A stretch of 64,000 nt of DNA from Deltaproteobacteria bacterium (GTDB lineage Bacteria > Myxococcota_A > UBA9160 > PR03): assembly GCA_035063765.1 (NCBI GenBank), contig JAPSFT010000019.1:1-64000 (forward strand), given 5' to 3'. Below are positions 11,636-20,407 of this stretch, one piece after another. Within the stretch, counting starts at the first letter, position 1, and each line of letters opens with the position of its first letter. Both the position numbers and the translations under genes were made by a program. The notes under the pieces were generated by a model, which worked only from the letters and a program-made list of their open reading frames with translations, had not been told where the DNA came from and made no database searches.

Positions 11636-13000
11636 TCAGGACAGCGGCACGGTCACATGGTATCGGCCGCCTCCACGCTGGACCACGACGAGCGCGCGCG
11701 TACGACCCTGGAGGTCCAGGACCGTGCGCTGGAACGCCTCGCCGTCCTCGAGCGGACGGCCGTTGATGGCGACCACCAGGTCGCCGGGCTGGAAGCCGAT
11801 GCGCGCGGCGCCGCTCTGGGGGCGCACGCGCTTCACCTGGAAGCCGCCCTTCGGCGCCGGCGCGAGCGCGAGCCCGAGCAGGCGCTCGGCCAGCGCGGTC
11901 GCCGTGGAGTCGGAGACCCGCTCGGCGCTCGCGACGATCTCGCGCTTCGCGCCGTCGCGGCGGATCTCGAGCACGAGCTCCTCGCCCGGGGTGGCGCGCT
12001 CGACGATCCCGTAGACGTCGCGCGCCGTCGGGACGGGGTGGCCGGCGGCCTTCAGGATCAGGTCCCCGCGCCGGAGCCCGGCGCGCGCCGCGGGCGATCC
12101 CTCGGCCACGCCCGACACCAGGGCGCCCTTCGTGCCGCGCGGGAGCTCGAGCACCTCGTGGAGCCGCGGATCCAGGTCCTGGAGCTCCACCCCGAGCCAG
12201 ACGGGCGCCACCTCGCCGTGGCGCAGCAGCTCGTCCACCACCCGGCGCGCCGTGTCGATCGGGATCGCGAAGCCGATCCCCTCGGCGCCCTGGTAGATCG
12301 CCGTGTTGATCCCGATCAGGCTGCCCTCGGCGTTGAGCAGCGGGCCGCCCGAGTTGCCGGGGTTGATCGAGGCGTCGGTCTGGAGGAAGCCGTAGAAGGC
12401 GCGGTCCTCGGAGGCGCGCAGCGAGCGGTCGAGGGCCGAGATCACCCCGGTCGTCACCGTCTGCGAGAGGCCGAAGGGGTTGCCGATCGCGATCACGGGC
12501 TCGCCCACCAGCAGATCGGCCGAGCTCCCGGGAGCCACCCAGGGGAGCTTCTCGTCGGTCTCGACCGCCAGCACCGCCAGGTCGTTGTTCGGGTCGGCGC
12601 CGATCAGGGTCGCGTCGAGCTCGCGGCCGTCCTGGAGGCTCACCTTGATGCGGGAGGCGCGCCCCACCACGTGCTCGTTGGTCAGCACGTGCCCCTCGGC
12701 GTCGATCAGCACGCCCGAGCCGAGGCTCTGGGCGGTGCGCGGCTGGCCCGGGTCGAAGAAGTCGCGGAAGAAGCGCTCGAAGAGGGGGTCGCCGCGGAAG
12801 TTCTCGAAGGGGCTGCGGCGCTGGACGTCGGTCTCGGTGAGCACGCTCACGACCGCGGGCCCCACCTTCTGCGCCGCCTCCACGGCGGCGGTGCGACGCA
12901 GGAACGGGTCGCCGGCGCGGGCCGGGAGCGGCACGAGGCCGATCGCCAGCGCGAGCGCGGCGGCGGAGGCCGGCGCGGAGAGGCTGCGGGAGAGCGTCAT
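11636..13000 (-). CDS. Do/DegP-type periplasmic serine protease (second copy)
   Basis: The 454-residue paralogue has a cleavable signal peptide (about residues 1-29, ending PLPARA). Its triad is His110 (TNEHVV), Asp140 (NNDLAVL) and Ser217 (NPGNSGGP), and two PDZ domains follow (SPAARAGLRRGDLI and GAARIGFQPGDLV). It lacks the long acidic and Lys-rich linker of its neighbour, so the two are not a recent duplication. It is first in the pair and divergent from galK. Different substrates or localisation of the two are likely but unproven. Confidence 0.94.
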   Translation of the reverse strand: MTLSRSLSAPASAAALALAIGLVPLPARAGDPFLRRTAAVEAAQKVGPAVVSVLTETDVQRRSPFENFRGDPLFERFFRDFFDPGQPRTAQSLGSGVLIDAEGHVLTNEHVVGRASRIKVSLQDGRELDATLIGADPNNDLAVLAVETDEKLPWVAPGSSADLLVGEPVIAIGNPFGLSQTVTTGVISALDRSLRASEDRAFYGFLQTDASINPGNSGGPLLNAEGSLIGINTAIYQGAEGIGFAIPIDTARRVVDELLRHGEVAPVWLGVELQDLDPRLHEVLELPRGTKGALVSGVAEGSPAARAGLRRGDLILKAAGHPVPTARDVYGIVERATPGEELVLEIRRDGAKREIVASAERVSDSTATALAERLLGLALAPAPKGGFQVKRVRPQSGAARIGFQPGDLVVAINGRPLEDGEAFQRTVLDLQGRTRALVVVQRGGGRYHVTVPLS

Positions 13001-13108
13001 GTCGGTGGCCTGCTGACGGCGCGGGTGCCCGGGCTATTCGATCGATCCCCTGCGGAAGGAGCAGCGTAGACCCCGGTCTCCGCGCAGGCAATCCGGTAGG
13101 TTGCGCGC

Positions 13109-14287
13109 GTGAGCGAGGCCCTCGTGCGCGACGCTGCCGGCGCCCTGCGCCGGATCTTCGGGCGCGCTCCGGCCTGGGCGGTCCTCGCGCCCGGCCGGGT
13201 CAACCTGATCGGCGAGCACACCGACTACAACGCCGGCCTGGTGTTGCCCTGCGCGATCGACCGGGGCGTCGCCGCGGTGGCCGCCCCGCGCGACGACGGC
13301 CGCCTGCGCGTCCACAGCGCGGCGCTCGCCGCGAGCGGCGAGATCGACCCGGCGCAGCCGCTGCCGGAGGGCTGGCTGCGCTACGTCGCCGCCGTGGCCG
13401 CTGCCTTCCGCGAGGCCGGGCTCCCGGTCCCGGGGCTCGACGTCGCCCTCGCGAGCGATCTGCCGCGCGAGTCCGGGCTCTCGAGCTCCGCGGCGCTCGA
13501 GGTGGCGCTCGCGACGCTCCTCGACGCGGCGGCCGGCCTCGGGCTCGACGCCGCCACGCGCGCGCAGCTCGCCTGGCGCGCCGAGACCGGCTTCGCCGGC
13601 GTCCCGTGCGGGCGCATGGACCAGATGGCGAGCGCCCTCGGCCGCCGCGACCACGCGCTGCGCATCGACTGCCGCGACCTCACGACGCGCCTCGTGCCGC
13701 TGCCCGGCGCGCGCGTCCGGCTGCTCGTCGCCGACTCCGGGGTGCGCCGGCGGCTCGCCGCGGGCGGCTACGCGCGCCGGCGCGAGGAGTGCGAGCGGGC
13801 GCTCGCGCAGGCGCGCGAGCGGGGCCTCGCGGCGGCGGGCGCGCGCACCTGGCGCGACGTCCCCGCCGAGCGCCTGCCGGCGCTCGCCTCGCGACTCGAC
13901 CCCGTGTACGCGCGCCGCGCCCGTCACGTGCTCGGCGAGAACGCCCGGGTCGAGGCCTTCTGCGCGGCGCTCGCGGCCTCCGACCTCGCCCGGGCCGGCG
14001 CGCTGCTCCGCGAGGGCCACGCGAGCCTGCGCGACGACTTCGAGGTGAGCGTCCCCGAGCTCGACGCCCTCTGCGAGATCGCCGATGCGGCCCCGGGCTG
14101 CTTCGGCTCGCGCCTCACCGGGGCCGGCTTCGGGGGCTGCACGCTCCATCTCGTGGACCCAGCCCGGGCCGGGGCGGTGGCCGAGGCGCTGCGCGCGGGC
14201 TTCGCGGCGCGCTTCGGGCGCGCGCCGGCGCTCCTCGTCGCGACGCCCGCGGACGGGGCCGCGCCGAGGCCCGTGCCCGGGCCCTGA
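13109..14287 (+). CDS. galK: Galactokinase
   Basis: This GHMP-family kinase phosphorylates galactose to galactose-1-phosphate with ATP in the Leloir pathway. The 392-residue length is typical. Motifs seen are the galactokinase signature GRVNLIGEHTDYN (about residues 30-42), the GHMP ATP loop ESGLSSSAALEVA and the C-terminal GHMP motif GSRLTGAGFGGC. It starts with GTG at 13109 and is divergent from the protease pair. No other galactose gene is near, so it may feed sugar-nucleotide supply rather than a gal operon. Confidence 0.95.
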   Translation: MSEALVRDAAGALRRIFGRAPAWAVLAPGRVNLIGEHTDYNAGLVLPCAIDRGVAAVAAPRDDGRLRVHSAALAASGEIDPAQPLPEGWLRYVAAVAAAFREAGLPVPGLDVALASDLPRESGLSSSAALEVALATLLDAAAGLGLDAATRAQLAWRAETGFAGVPCGRMDQMASALGRRDHALRIDCRDLTTRLVPLPGARVRLLVADSGVRRRLAAGGYARRREECERALAQARERGLAAAGARTWRDVPAERLPALASRLDPVYARRARHVLGENARVEAFCAALAASDLARAGALLREGHASLRDDFEVSVPELDALCEIADAAPGCFGSRLTGAGFGGCTLHLVDPARAGAVAEALRAGFAARFGRAPALLVATPADGAAPRPVPGP

Positions 14288-14328
14288 CGGGTCCGGTCGC
14301 GGGCGGGTCCGCTCGGCGGGGCCCGGGG

Positions 14329-15897
14329 TCAGGGCGTGTGCGAGGCCTCGCCGGGCTCGGCGGGCAGCGCGTCGTCGCGCGCCGGGGCGCCCGGGCGGAC
14401 GAGCAGGAAGAGGGTCTCGTCGCCCCGCTCCACCGTCACCAGGAAACGAGGTGCGGCAGCCACTTGTCCGATCGCCTCGCGAAACTCCGCGAGGTTCGTG
14501 ACGGGCCGCTCCTCGATCCGCTGCACGACGTCGCCGACGTCGAGCCCGGCCTCCGCCGCGGGCGAGCCGCTCGCGACGAACGAGACGTAGGCGCCCGTGC
14601 GCGAGGCGAGCCGCTGCTCGCGGAAGGTCGCCTCGGTGATCTCCTGGACGTGGAAGCCGACCTCCGTCTCCACCTCCTCGGGCTCGACCTTCGGCTGGGC
14701 GGCGAGGGTCGCGTGCAGGCGCAGGGGCTGGCGGTCGCGCAGCACCTCGAGCTCGACCGGCGCCCCCGGCGCCACGCCCGCCACGAGCCGCTGGAAGCCG
14801 CCGAGGTCCTCCTCCTTCTCGGCCGCCACGTCCTGGCCGGCGAAGCGGATCAGGATGTCGCCCGTGCGCAGCCCCGCATCCGCCGCCGGCGAGCCCCCGG
14901 CGACGCTGTTCACGATCACGCCCGTCGCGTCCGGGATCCCGAAGTAGGAGGCGAGCTCGCGGTCGAGCGGCTGGAGGCTGACCCCGAGGTAGCCGCGCTC
15001 GACGCCGCCCGCCTCGAGCTCGCGCATCACCTCGAGCGCGGTGTCGATCGGGATCGTGAAGCCGATCCCGCGCCCCTGGCCGCGCGAGTTGATCCCGACC
15101 ACGCGCCCGTCGAGGTCCACGAGCGGGCCGCCCGAGGAGCCGCGGTCGATCATCGCGTCGGTCTGGATGAAGTCGTTGATGAGGTCCGGGATCCCGAGGT
15201 TGCGGCCCTTGGCCGAGACGATCCCGAGCGACACCGTGCCGTCGAGCCCGTAGGGGTTGCCGACGGCCAGCACCCACTGGCCCACCTGGACGTCGGCGGC
15301 GCTGCCGAAGCGCGCGGGCACGAGCTCCGGGCGCGGCTCGACGCGCAGCACCGCGACGTCCGTCTGCTTGTCGAGCCCGACGACGCGCGCGGGCAGCTTG
15401 CCCGGCAGGCCCGGCACCACCACCTGCACCTTCTCGGCCTTCTCGAGCACATGGTGGTTCGTGAGGATGTGGCCCTCGGCGCTCGCGATGACACCCGAGC
15501 CGGTCACCTCGGAGCGGCGGTCGTTCATCTTGACGATCGCCTCGACGTGCACCACCGAGGGGGTCACGCGCCGCGAGATCTCGATGATCCGCTCCTGGAG
15601 CCGGGCCATCAGCTCGGCAGCCGGCGGCTCGGCGCTCGACCCGGCGCCGGACTCGACGCCCGAGCCGGCGCCCGGCCCGGGGCTCGCGATGGCGGCGCCG
15701 CTCCAGGGCGCCGGCGCGGGCGCCGGGGCGATCGCCGCCGCGTCGGGCGTGGCTCGAGCGCGCTCCCGCCCGGCGCCGTCGCAGCCCGCGGCCGCAGCGC
15801 CCGCGACCGCGGCCAGGAGCGAGAGCGCGAGGGCGCGCGCGCAGGGGCGCCTCCGCGCCGCGGGCCCGGGCCGCTGCTCCTCGCCCAGGCGCCTCAC
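14329..15897 (-). CDS. HtrA-family serine protease, predicted lipoprotein (third copy)
   Basis: The chosen start is GTG at 15897, which overlaps the thiE stop as GTGA and gives 522 residues. A signal peptide ends in AAAAGC (lipid Cys39), so this copy should be membrane anchored. A Pro/Ala/Ser linker precedes the protease domain: His149 (TNHHVLE), Asp180 (KQTDVAVL) and Ser255 (DRGSSGGP, where GNSGG is usual). Two PDZ domains follow (ADAGLRTGDILIRFAG and AEAGLDVGDVVQRIEE). Its place as the last gene of a thiamine operon is odd. A frame reading further upstream runs through thiE and is not real. Confidence 0.9.
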   Translation of the reverse strand: MRRLGEEQRPGPAARRRPCARALALSLLAAVAGAAAAGCDGAGRERARATPDAAAIAPAPAPAPWSGAAIASPGPGAGSGVESGAGSSAEPPAAELMARLQERIIEISRRVTPSVVHVEAIVKMNDRRSEVTGSGVIASAEGHILTNHHVLEKAEKVQVVVPGLPGKLPARVVGLDKQTDVAVLRVEPRPELVPARFGSAADVQVGQWVLAVGNPYGLDGTVSLGIVSAKGRNLGIPDLINDFIQTDAMIDRGSSGGPLVDLDGRVVGINSRGQGRGIGFTIPIDTALEVMRELEAGGVERGYLGVSLQPLDRELASYFGIPDATGVIVNSVAGGSPAADAGLRTGDILIRFAGQDVAAEKEEDLGGFQRLVAGVAPGAPVELEVLRDRQPLRLHATLAAQPKVEPEEVETEVGFHVQEITEATFREQRLASRTGAYVSFVASGSPAAEAGLDVGDVVQRIEERPVTNLAEFREAIGQVAAAPRFLVTVERGDETLFLLVRPGAPARDDALPAEPGEASHTP

Positions 15898-16514
15898 GCG
15901 TGCGCCTCCGCCGCGGCGGCGTCGAGCGCCGCGCGCAGGGCGGCGGCGGCGGCGCGCGGGTCGGGGGCGCCGAGCACGGCGCCCGTCACCGCCACGCCGG
16001 CCGCCCCGGCGTGCACGGCAGCCCGGGCGCGCGCGGCGTCGATCCCGCCCTGCGCGAGCACCGGGAGCCCGCTCGCGCGGGCGGCGCCGAGCGCCGCGAG
16101 CCCGAGCGCCGGGCGCTCGGGCGGCTTCGAGAAGGGCGCGAAGATCGGCGCCAGGTGCGCGTAGTCGGCGCCCTCGGCCGCGGCCCCGGCCAGCTCGCCC
16201 GGCGCGTGGGCCGACACCCCGACGAGTCGGCCCGCGCCGAGCAGCGCGCGCGCCGGCCCGGGCGCCATCGCGTCGAACCCGAGGTGCACGCCGTCCGCCT
16301 CCGTCGCGAGCGCCACGTCGACGCGCCGGTTCACGAGGATCTTCACCGCCCGCGCGCCGGCGCCGGCAGCGGCGCGCGCGGCCACCGTCACCTCGTCGGC
16401 CCAGGCGAGGAGCGCGCCGGCCGGGAGCGCGCGCTCGCGGAGCTGCACCCAGTCGGCGCCGCCGGCCACCGCGGCGGCGATCGCCGCCGCGGGCACCTCG
16501 GCCCCGGCCACCAC
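15894..16514 (-). CDS. thiE: Thiamine-phosphate synthase
   Basis: A 206-residue TIM-barrel enzyme that joins the pyrimidine (HMP-PP) and thiazole phosphate parts of thiamine. Motifs: GGADWVQLRER, GVHLGFDAMAP, YAHLAPIFAPFSKPP (the usual GPIFPTxTK region, altered) and LAQGGIDAARA. The GTG at 16514 is given as start. However, the preceding codons read RPILCVV, which looks like the first barrel strand, so the true start may lie upstream, possibly a rare CTG at 16556 overlapping the thiG stop. The order thiS-thiG-thiE with overlaps supports one operon. Confidence 0.88.
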   Translation of the reverse strand: MVAGAEVPAAAIAAAVAGGADWVQLRERALPAGALLAWADEVTVAARAAAGAGARAVKILVNRRVDVALATEADGVHLGFDAMAPGPARALLGAGRLVGVSAHAPGELAGAAAEGADYAHLAPIFAPFSKPPERPALGLAALGAARASGLPVLAQGGIDAARARAAVHAGAAGVAVTGAVLGAPDPRAAAAALRAALDAAAAEAHA

Positions 16515-16552
16515 GCACAGGATCGGCCGGGTCGCCGCGCGCGCGCCGCCGC

Positions 16553-17329
16553 TCAGAAACGCGCGAGCCCGTCGAGCGGGCTCGAGGCGTTGGCGTACAG
16601 GCGCCGCGGGATGCGCCCGGCGTCGTAGGCGAGCCGCCCCGCCTCGACCGCGAGCTTCATCGCGCGCGCCATCTTGACGGGGTCCTTCGCGCCGGCGATC
16701 GCGCTGTTCATCAGCACCGCGGTGCAGCCGAGCTCGAGCGCCACCGCCGCGTCGCTCGCGGTGCCGACGCCCGCGTCCACCACGACCGGCAGCTCCACGG
16801 TCTCGAGGATGATCCGCAGGTTGGCCGGGTTGCGGATCCCGAGCCCCGAGCCGATCGGGGCCGCGAGCGGCATCACCGCGACGCAGCCCGCCGCGGCGAG
16901 GCGCTGGCAGGCGACCGGGTCGTCGCTCACGTAGGGGAGCACCTCGAAGCCGTCGCGCACGAGGAGCTTCGCGGCCTCGATCGTCGCCGCCACGTCGGGG
17001 AAGAGGGTGCGCTCGTCGCCGATCACCTCGAGCTTCACGAGCCCGTGCCCGAGGAGCTCGCGGCCGAGCTGGGCGGTCGTGACGGCGTCCTCGACCGTGT
17101 AGCAGCCCGCGGTGTTGGGCAGGATCGTCACGCCCTCGGGCACGAAGTCGAGGAAGCGCGGCCCGCCGGCCTGGCTCGCGAGGTCCACGCGGCGCAGCGC
17201 CACGGTCATCAGGTCGGCGCCCGCGGCGGCCGTCGCGTCGCGCATCTGCTCGAGCGAGGCGTACTTGCCGCTGCCCGTGATGAGCCGGGAGCGGAAGGTC
17301 TTCGAGCCCAGGGTGTAGCCGTCGGTCAT
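16553..17329 (-). CDS. thiG: Thiazole synthase
   Basis: The 258-residue enzyme builds the thiazole ring from deoxyxylulose phosphate, dehydroglycine and ThiS thiocarboxylate. The Schiff-base lysine is in [17 protein letters not shown]. Phosphate-binding loops [10 protein letters not shown] and [16 protein letters not shown] are intact, as is TGSGKY near the N-terminus. The ATG at 17329 overlaps the stop of thiS as ATGA, so partner proteins are co-translated. No TPP riboswitch was recognised upstream of the operon. Confidence 0.97.
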   Translation of the reverse strand: MTDGYTLGSKTFRSRLITGSGKYASLEQMRDATAAAGADLMTVALRRVDLASQAGGPRFLDFVPEGVTILPNTAGCYTVEDAVTTAQLGRELLGHGLVKLEVIGDERTLFPDVAATIEAAKLLVRDGFEVLPYVSDDPVACQRLAAAGCVAVMPLAAPIGSGLGIRNPANLRIILETVELPVVVDAGVGTASDAAVALELGCTAVLMNSAIAGAKDPVKMARAMKLAVEAGRLAYDAGRIPRRLYANASSPLDGLARF

Positions 17330-17580
17330 CGTGAGCCTCCGCCCACGGCCTCGAGGACCTCGACGCGATCGCCGGCCGCGAGGCAGCGGGTGTCGTATGC
17401 GGAGCGGGGCACCACCTCGCGGTTCACCGCCACCGCCACGCGCCGGCCCTCGAGGCCGAGCAGGCCGAGGAGGACCCGCACGCTCGCGCCGGCGGGCACG
17501 GCCCGGGGCTCGCCGTTCACGGTGAGCGACAGGCCGGCCGATCCAGCTCGAGGCGTGGGTTCCGACGGGGGGCGGGACAC
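17326..17580 (-). CDS. thiS: Sulfur carrier protein ThiS with a two-residue C-terminal extension
   Basis: Ubiquitin-like beta-grasp carrier of about 84 residues ([14 protein letters not shown], then [15 protein letters not shown] and [13 protein letters not shown]). ThiS normally ends exactly at Gly-Gly, the site of thiocarboxylation. Here the frame reads GGGSR before the stop, so two residues must be removed or the protein works differently. The GTG at 17580 is chosen; a TTG at 17649 would add an unconserved tail, and the core domain itself starts near LSLTVNG. It directly overlaps thiG. Confidence 0.8.
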   Translation of the reverse strand: MSRPPSEPTPRAGSAGLSLTVNGEPRAVPAGASVRVLLGLLGLEGRRVAVAVNREVVPRSAYDTRCLAAGDRVEVLEAVGGGSR

Positions 17581-17703
17581 GGTGGGGTGGGGCTCGCTCG
17601 CGGTGGCACGGTCGCCGGCGAGGCTAGTGGAGCGCGCCCGTGCGGGCAAACCCGCGTTCGTGATTTTCCCCGGATTTCCCGTGGGTTATACAGGGCCTCC
17701 AGG

Positions 17704-18822
17704 ATGCGCTCCGCCCGCACCCGTGCCGTCGTAGACCTGGCCGCGCTGGCGGGCAACTACGCGCGCCTGCGCGTGCGGGCCGGCGGCCGCGCGTTCGTCG
17801 CGGTCGTGAAGGCCGATGCCTACGGCCACGGGGCGCCGGCCGTCGTGCGGCGGCTCGCGCGCGAGGGCTGCGAGGCCTTCGCCGTGGCGCAGGTCGAGGA
17901 GGCGGCGGCCCTGCGCCGCGCCGGGATCGACGCGCCGCTGCTCGTCCTCGGCGGGGTGGGCGGCCCCGCCGAGGCGCGCGCCGCGCTGGCGCTCGGCCTG
18001 GTCGTCGTGGTGCACGGGCCCGAGCCGGCGGCGTGGCTCGAGGCCGCGGCGCGCGCGCTCGGGACGCGCGCGCGCGTCCACGTCGAGATCGACACTGGGA
18101 TGCGTCGGCTCGGGGTGCCGGCCGCGGAGGCTCCCGCGCTCCTCGCGCGGGTCGCCGCGAGCCCCGTGCTCGCGCTCGAAGGCGTCTCCACCCACTTCGC
18201 GTGCGCCGACGAGCCGGACCTCGGGCCCACCCGCGCGCAGCTCGCGGCCTTCCGCGCGGCGCTCGCCGCGGCGCGCGCGCAGGGCGTCGCCCCGGGCCGC
18301 GTGCACGCCGCCAACTCGGCGGGCCTGCTCGCGGCGGGCCAGGCCGGCGACGAGCTCCTCGAGGGCGACGCCGTGCGCCCGGGGCTCGCCCTCTACGGCG
18401 TGGCGCCCGCCCCGCATCTCGCCGACCCCGCCCTGGTCCCCGTGATGACCCTGCGCACGGAGGTCGCGGCGGTGCGCGCGGTCGCGGCCGGCGACGGGGT
18501 CGGCTACGGCCACCGCTGGCGCGCGCCCCACTCCGGCTGGGTCGCCACCCTGCCGATCGGATACGCGGACGGGGTGCCCTGGTCCGGGGCGCGCCGCGGC
18601 GAGGTCACGATCGGCGGGATCCCGCGGCCGCTCGCCGGACGGGTCTCGATGGACTGCGTGACGGTGTGGATGGGGGCCGAGCCGGTGCGGGTCGGGGAGG
18701 AGGCGATCGTGTTCGGGGCGGGCGGGGCGCGGGTCGAGGAGTGGGCCGAGGCGGCGGGCACGATTCCCTACGAGCTGCTGGTCCGGGTGGGCGCGCGCGT
18801 GCCGCGGGTCGTCACCGGGTGA
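17704..18822 (+). CDS. alr: Alanine racemase
   Basis: The 372-residue PLP enzyme converts L- to D-alanine for peptidoglycan. The PLP lysine is Lys36 in VVKADAYGHG, and the second catalytic base is Tyr268 in GVGYGHRW. The IDTGMRRLG strand and the LAGRVSMD motif are present. It is divergent from thiS. The short spacer (17640-17703) is relatively AT-rich with TTATAC near 17686, which may hold promoters for both sides. The stop overlaps the next gene as GTGA. Confidence 0.96.
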   Translation: MRSARTRAVVDLAALAGNYARLRVRAGGRAFVAVVKADAYGHGAPAVVRRLAREGCEAFAVAQVEEAAALRRAGIDAPLLVLGGVGGPAEARAALALGLVVVVHGPEPAAWLEAAARALGTRARVHVEIDTGMRRLGVPAAEAPALLARVAASPVLALEGVSTHFACADEPDLGPTRAQLAAFRAALAAARAQGVAPGRVHAANSAGLLAAGQAGDELLEGDAVRPGLALYGVAPAPHLADPALVPVMTLRTEVAAVRAVAAGDGVGYGHRWRAPHSGWVATLPIGYADGVPWSGARRGEVTIGGIPRPLAGRVSMDCVTVWMGAEPVRVGEEAIVFGAGGARVEEWAEAAGTIPYELLVRVGARVPRVVTG

Positions 18823-19445
18823 TCGGCGGGGTCGCCGCGGGCGCGCTCCGCCAGACCCGGCGCGTGCTCCTCGAGGCGGGCCCGGCGGTGATCGGCGCCG
18901 CGGTGCTGGCGTCCTTCGCGGCGCTCGCCGGCGCGCGCTCGCCGGAGGCCGCGGCCGCCGCGCCCTGGCCGCGCGCGGGCGCGCCGCTCGTGGCCGCGCT
19001 CGTGGCCTGCGGGCCGCTCGCCGCCGCCCGCGCCGCCGAGCTGGCGCGCTGGCGCCTCGACGGTCAGGTGGACGCGCTGCGCGCCATGGGCGCCAGCGCC
19101 TGGCGCCACCTGGTCGCGCCGCGGCTCCTGGCCGGCGCCCTCGTGCTGCCGCTCCTCGTCCTCCTCGCCGACGCCGCCGGCCTCGCGATCGCCTATCTCG
19201 ACTGGCTGCCGCGCGCGCTGCGCTGGGTGTCACCGGAGGGGGTCGCGACGGCGGACCTCGTGCACGGCCTCCTGCGCGGAGCGCTCTTCGGGCTCGCGCT
19301 GGCCGGGGTCGCGTGCGTGGCCGGGCTCGCCCCGGCGCGGCCCGCGCCGCGCGCCGCGCGCCGCGCGGCGGCGCGCGCGGGGGCGGGCGGGGTGGTGGCG
19401 GTGCTCGGCCTCCACGTCGCGCTCGGGGGCGCCCTCGCGTGGTGA
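18819..19445 (+). CDS. MlaE/YrbE-like ABC permease, short form
   Basis: The 208-residue hydrophobic protein has the hallmark MlaE segment VDALRAMGASAWRHLVAPRL followed by a long span (LLAGALVLPLLVLLADAAGL). MlaE permeases move phospholipids between inner and outer membranes with MlaF, MlaD, MlaB and MlaC. E. coli MlaE is about 260 residues; here the N-terminal part is reduced and very Ala-rich. The GTG start at 18819 overlaps the alr stop. The next gene is an ABC ATPase, so they form a pair. No MlaD (MCE) or MlaC partner is beside them. Confidence 0.75.
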   Translation: MIGGVAAGALRQTRRVLLEAGPAVIGAAVLASFAALAGARSPEAAAAAPWPRAGAPLVAALVACGPLAAARAAELARWRLDGQVDALRAMGASAWRHLVAPRLLAGALVLPLLVLLADAAGLAIAYLDWLPRALRWVSPEGVATADLVHGLLRGALFGLALAGVACVAGLAPARPAPRAARRAAARAGAGGVVAVLGLHVALGGALAW

Positions 19446-19470
19446 GCGCGCCGGCCGGCGGCGGTCCGCC

Positions 19471-20259
19471 GTGACGAGCGCGGCGCCCGCGCTCGCGCCC
19501 GCGCCCGGCGGCGCGCCCTTCGTCCTCGAGGGCCTGTCGGCGCGGGCGGGCGATCGCGAGCTCCTGCGCGGGCTCGCCTTCGCGGCGCCGCGCGGCGCGA
19601 TCGCAGTGCTGCTCGGCGCGGCCGGCGCCGGCAAGTCCACCGCGCTGCGCCTCGCGCTCGGCCTCGCGCGCCCGGCCGCGGGCCGCGCGCTCGTGCTCGG
19701 GCGCGCGCTCGCCGACACGCCGCGCGCCGAGCGCCCGGCGCTGCTCCAGCGGATCGGTGTCGTCTGGACGGGTGGGGCGCTCTTTCCGGACCGCGACGTC
19801 GCCGGCAACGTCGGCTTCGTCCTGCGCGAGCTCCAGGGCCGCCCGCGCGAGGAGGTGGCGCGCGCGGTGCGCGAGGCGCTCCTCCTCGTCGGGCTCAAGC
19901 ACGTCGAGCACCAAGCGGTGGACGCGCTCGGCGACGGCGTGCGCCGGCGCGTGGCGCTCGCGCGGGCCGTGGCGCACCGGCCCGAGCTCCTGCTCCTCGA
20001 CGAGCCGGCAAGCGGCCTCGACCCGATCGCGGCCGACGCCGTGCGCACCCTCGTCGCCCAGCTCCGCGACCGGCTCGCCCTCACCGTCGTGGTCGCCGCG
20101 CGCGACCCCGCCTGGGCGCTCCCGATCGCCGACCACGCGGCGCTCCTGCACGCGGGCCGGATCGTGGCCGAGGGCCCGCCCGCGGCGCTGCGCGCCGCGT
20201 CCGATCCCGCCGCGCAGCAGCTCCTCGCCGGCCGCGCGCACGGCCCGATCGAGCCCTGA
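19471..20259 (+). CDS. ABC transporter ATPase, MlaF-like
   Basis: The 262-residue cytoplasmic ATPase has Walker A GAAGAGKST, a Q-loop region (QRIGVVWTGGALFPD) and Walker B ELLLLDEPASGLDP. The signature loop reads LGDGVRRRVALARAV in place of the canonical LSGGQ or the LSGGM of MlaF, so ATP-dimer contacts may be altered. The start is GTG at 19471, 25 bases after the permease. The pair probably forms a lipid or retrograde transport unit; the cargo is unknown. Confidence 0.82.
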   Translation: MTSAAPALAPAPGGAPFVLEGLSARAGDRELLRGLAFAAPRGAIAVLLGAAGAGKSTALRLALGLARPAAGRALVLGRALADTPRAERPALLQRIGVVWTGGALFPDRDVAGNVGFVLRELQGRPREEVARAVREALLLVGLKHVEHQAVDALGDGVRRRVALARAVAHRPELLLLDEPASGLDPIAADAVRTLVAQLRDRLALTVVVAARDPAWALPIADHAALLHAGRIVAEGPPAALRAASDPAAQQLLAGRAHGPIEP

Positions 20260-20407
20260 CGGGCTCGCGGCGACGGCGGCCCCCGCGCCGCGCCGGTCCG
20301 CGCGCCCCGCGCGACGGGCGGAAGAGCCGGGGCCACCCTGGCGGTCCGGCGCGCGCCCGGGTACATCCCTCGCATCCCCGCCCGTCTGGCCGCACGAGGA
20401 GGCTCGG

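Noticed and set aside
13034-15277. Very long reading frames opposite real genes, here opposite galK and the third HtrA protease, and likewise opposite clpB, ligA, purD and others
   Set aside because: They have Arg/Ala/Gly/Pro-heavy composition and no family motifs, as expected where third positions are almost all G or C. The opposite strand always holds a recognised gene.
14329-16518. A 729-residue frame joining the third HtrA protease to sequence upstream
   Set aside because: Its first 200 residues run through thiE in another frame and are Arg/Gly-rich. The GTG at 15897 with a lipobox signal peptide is the sensible start.
17581-17703. TPP riboswitch ahead of the thiamine operon
   Set aside because: None of the conserved TPP riboswitch stretches could be found on the minus strand, and the space is too short for the full structure.
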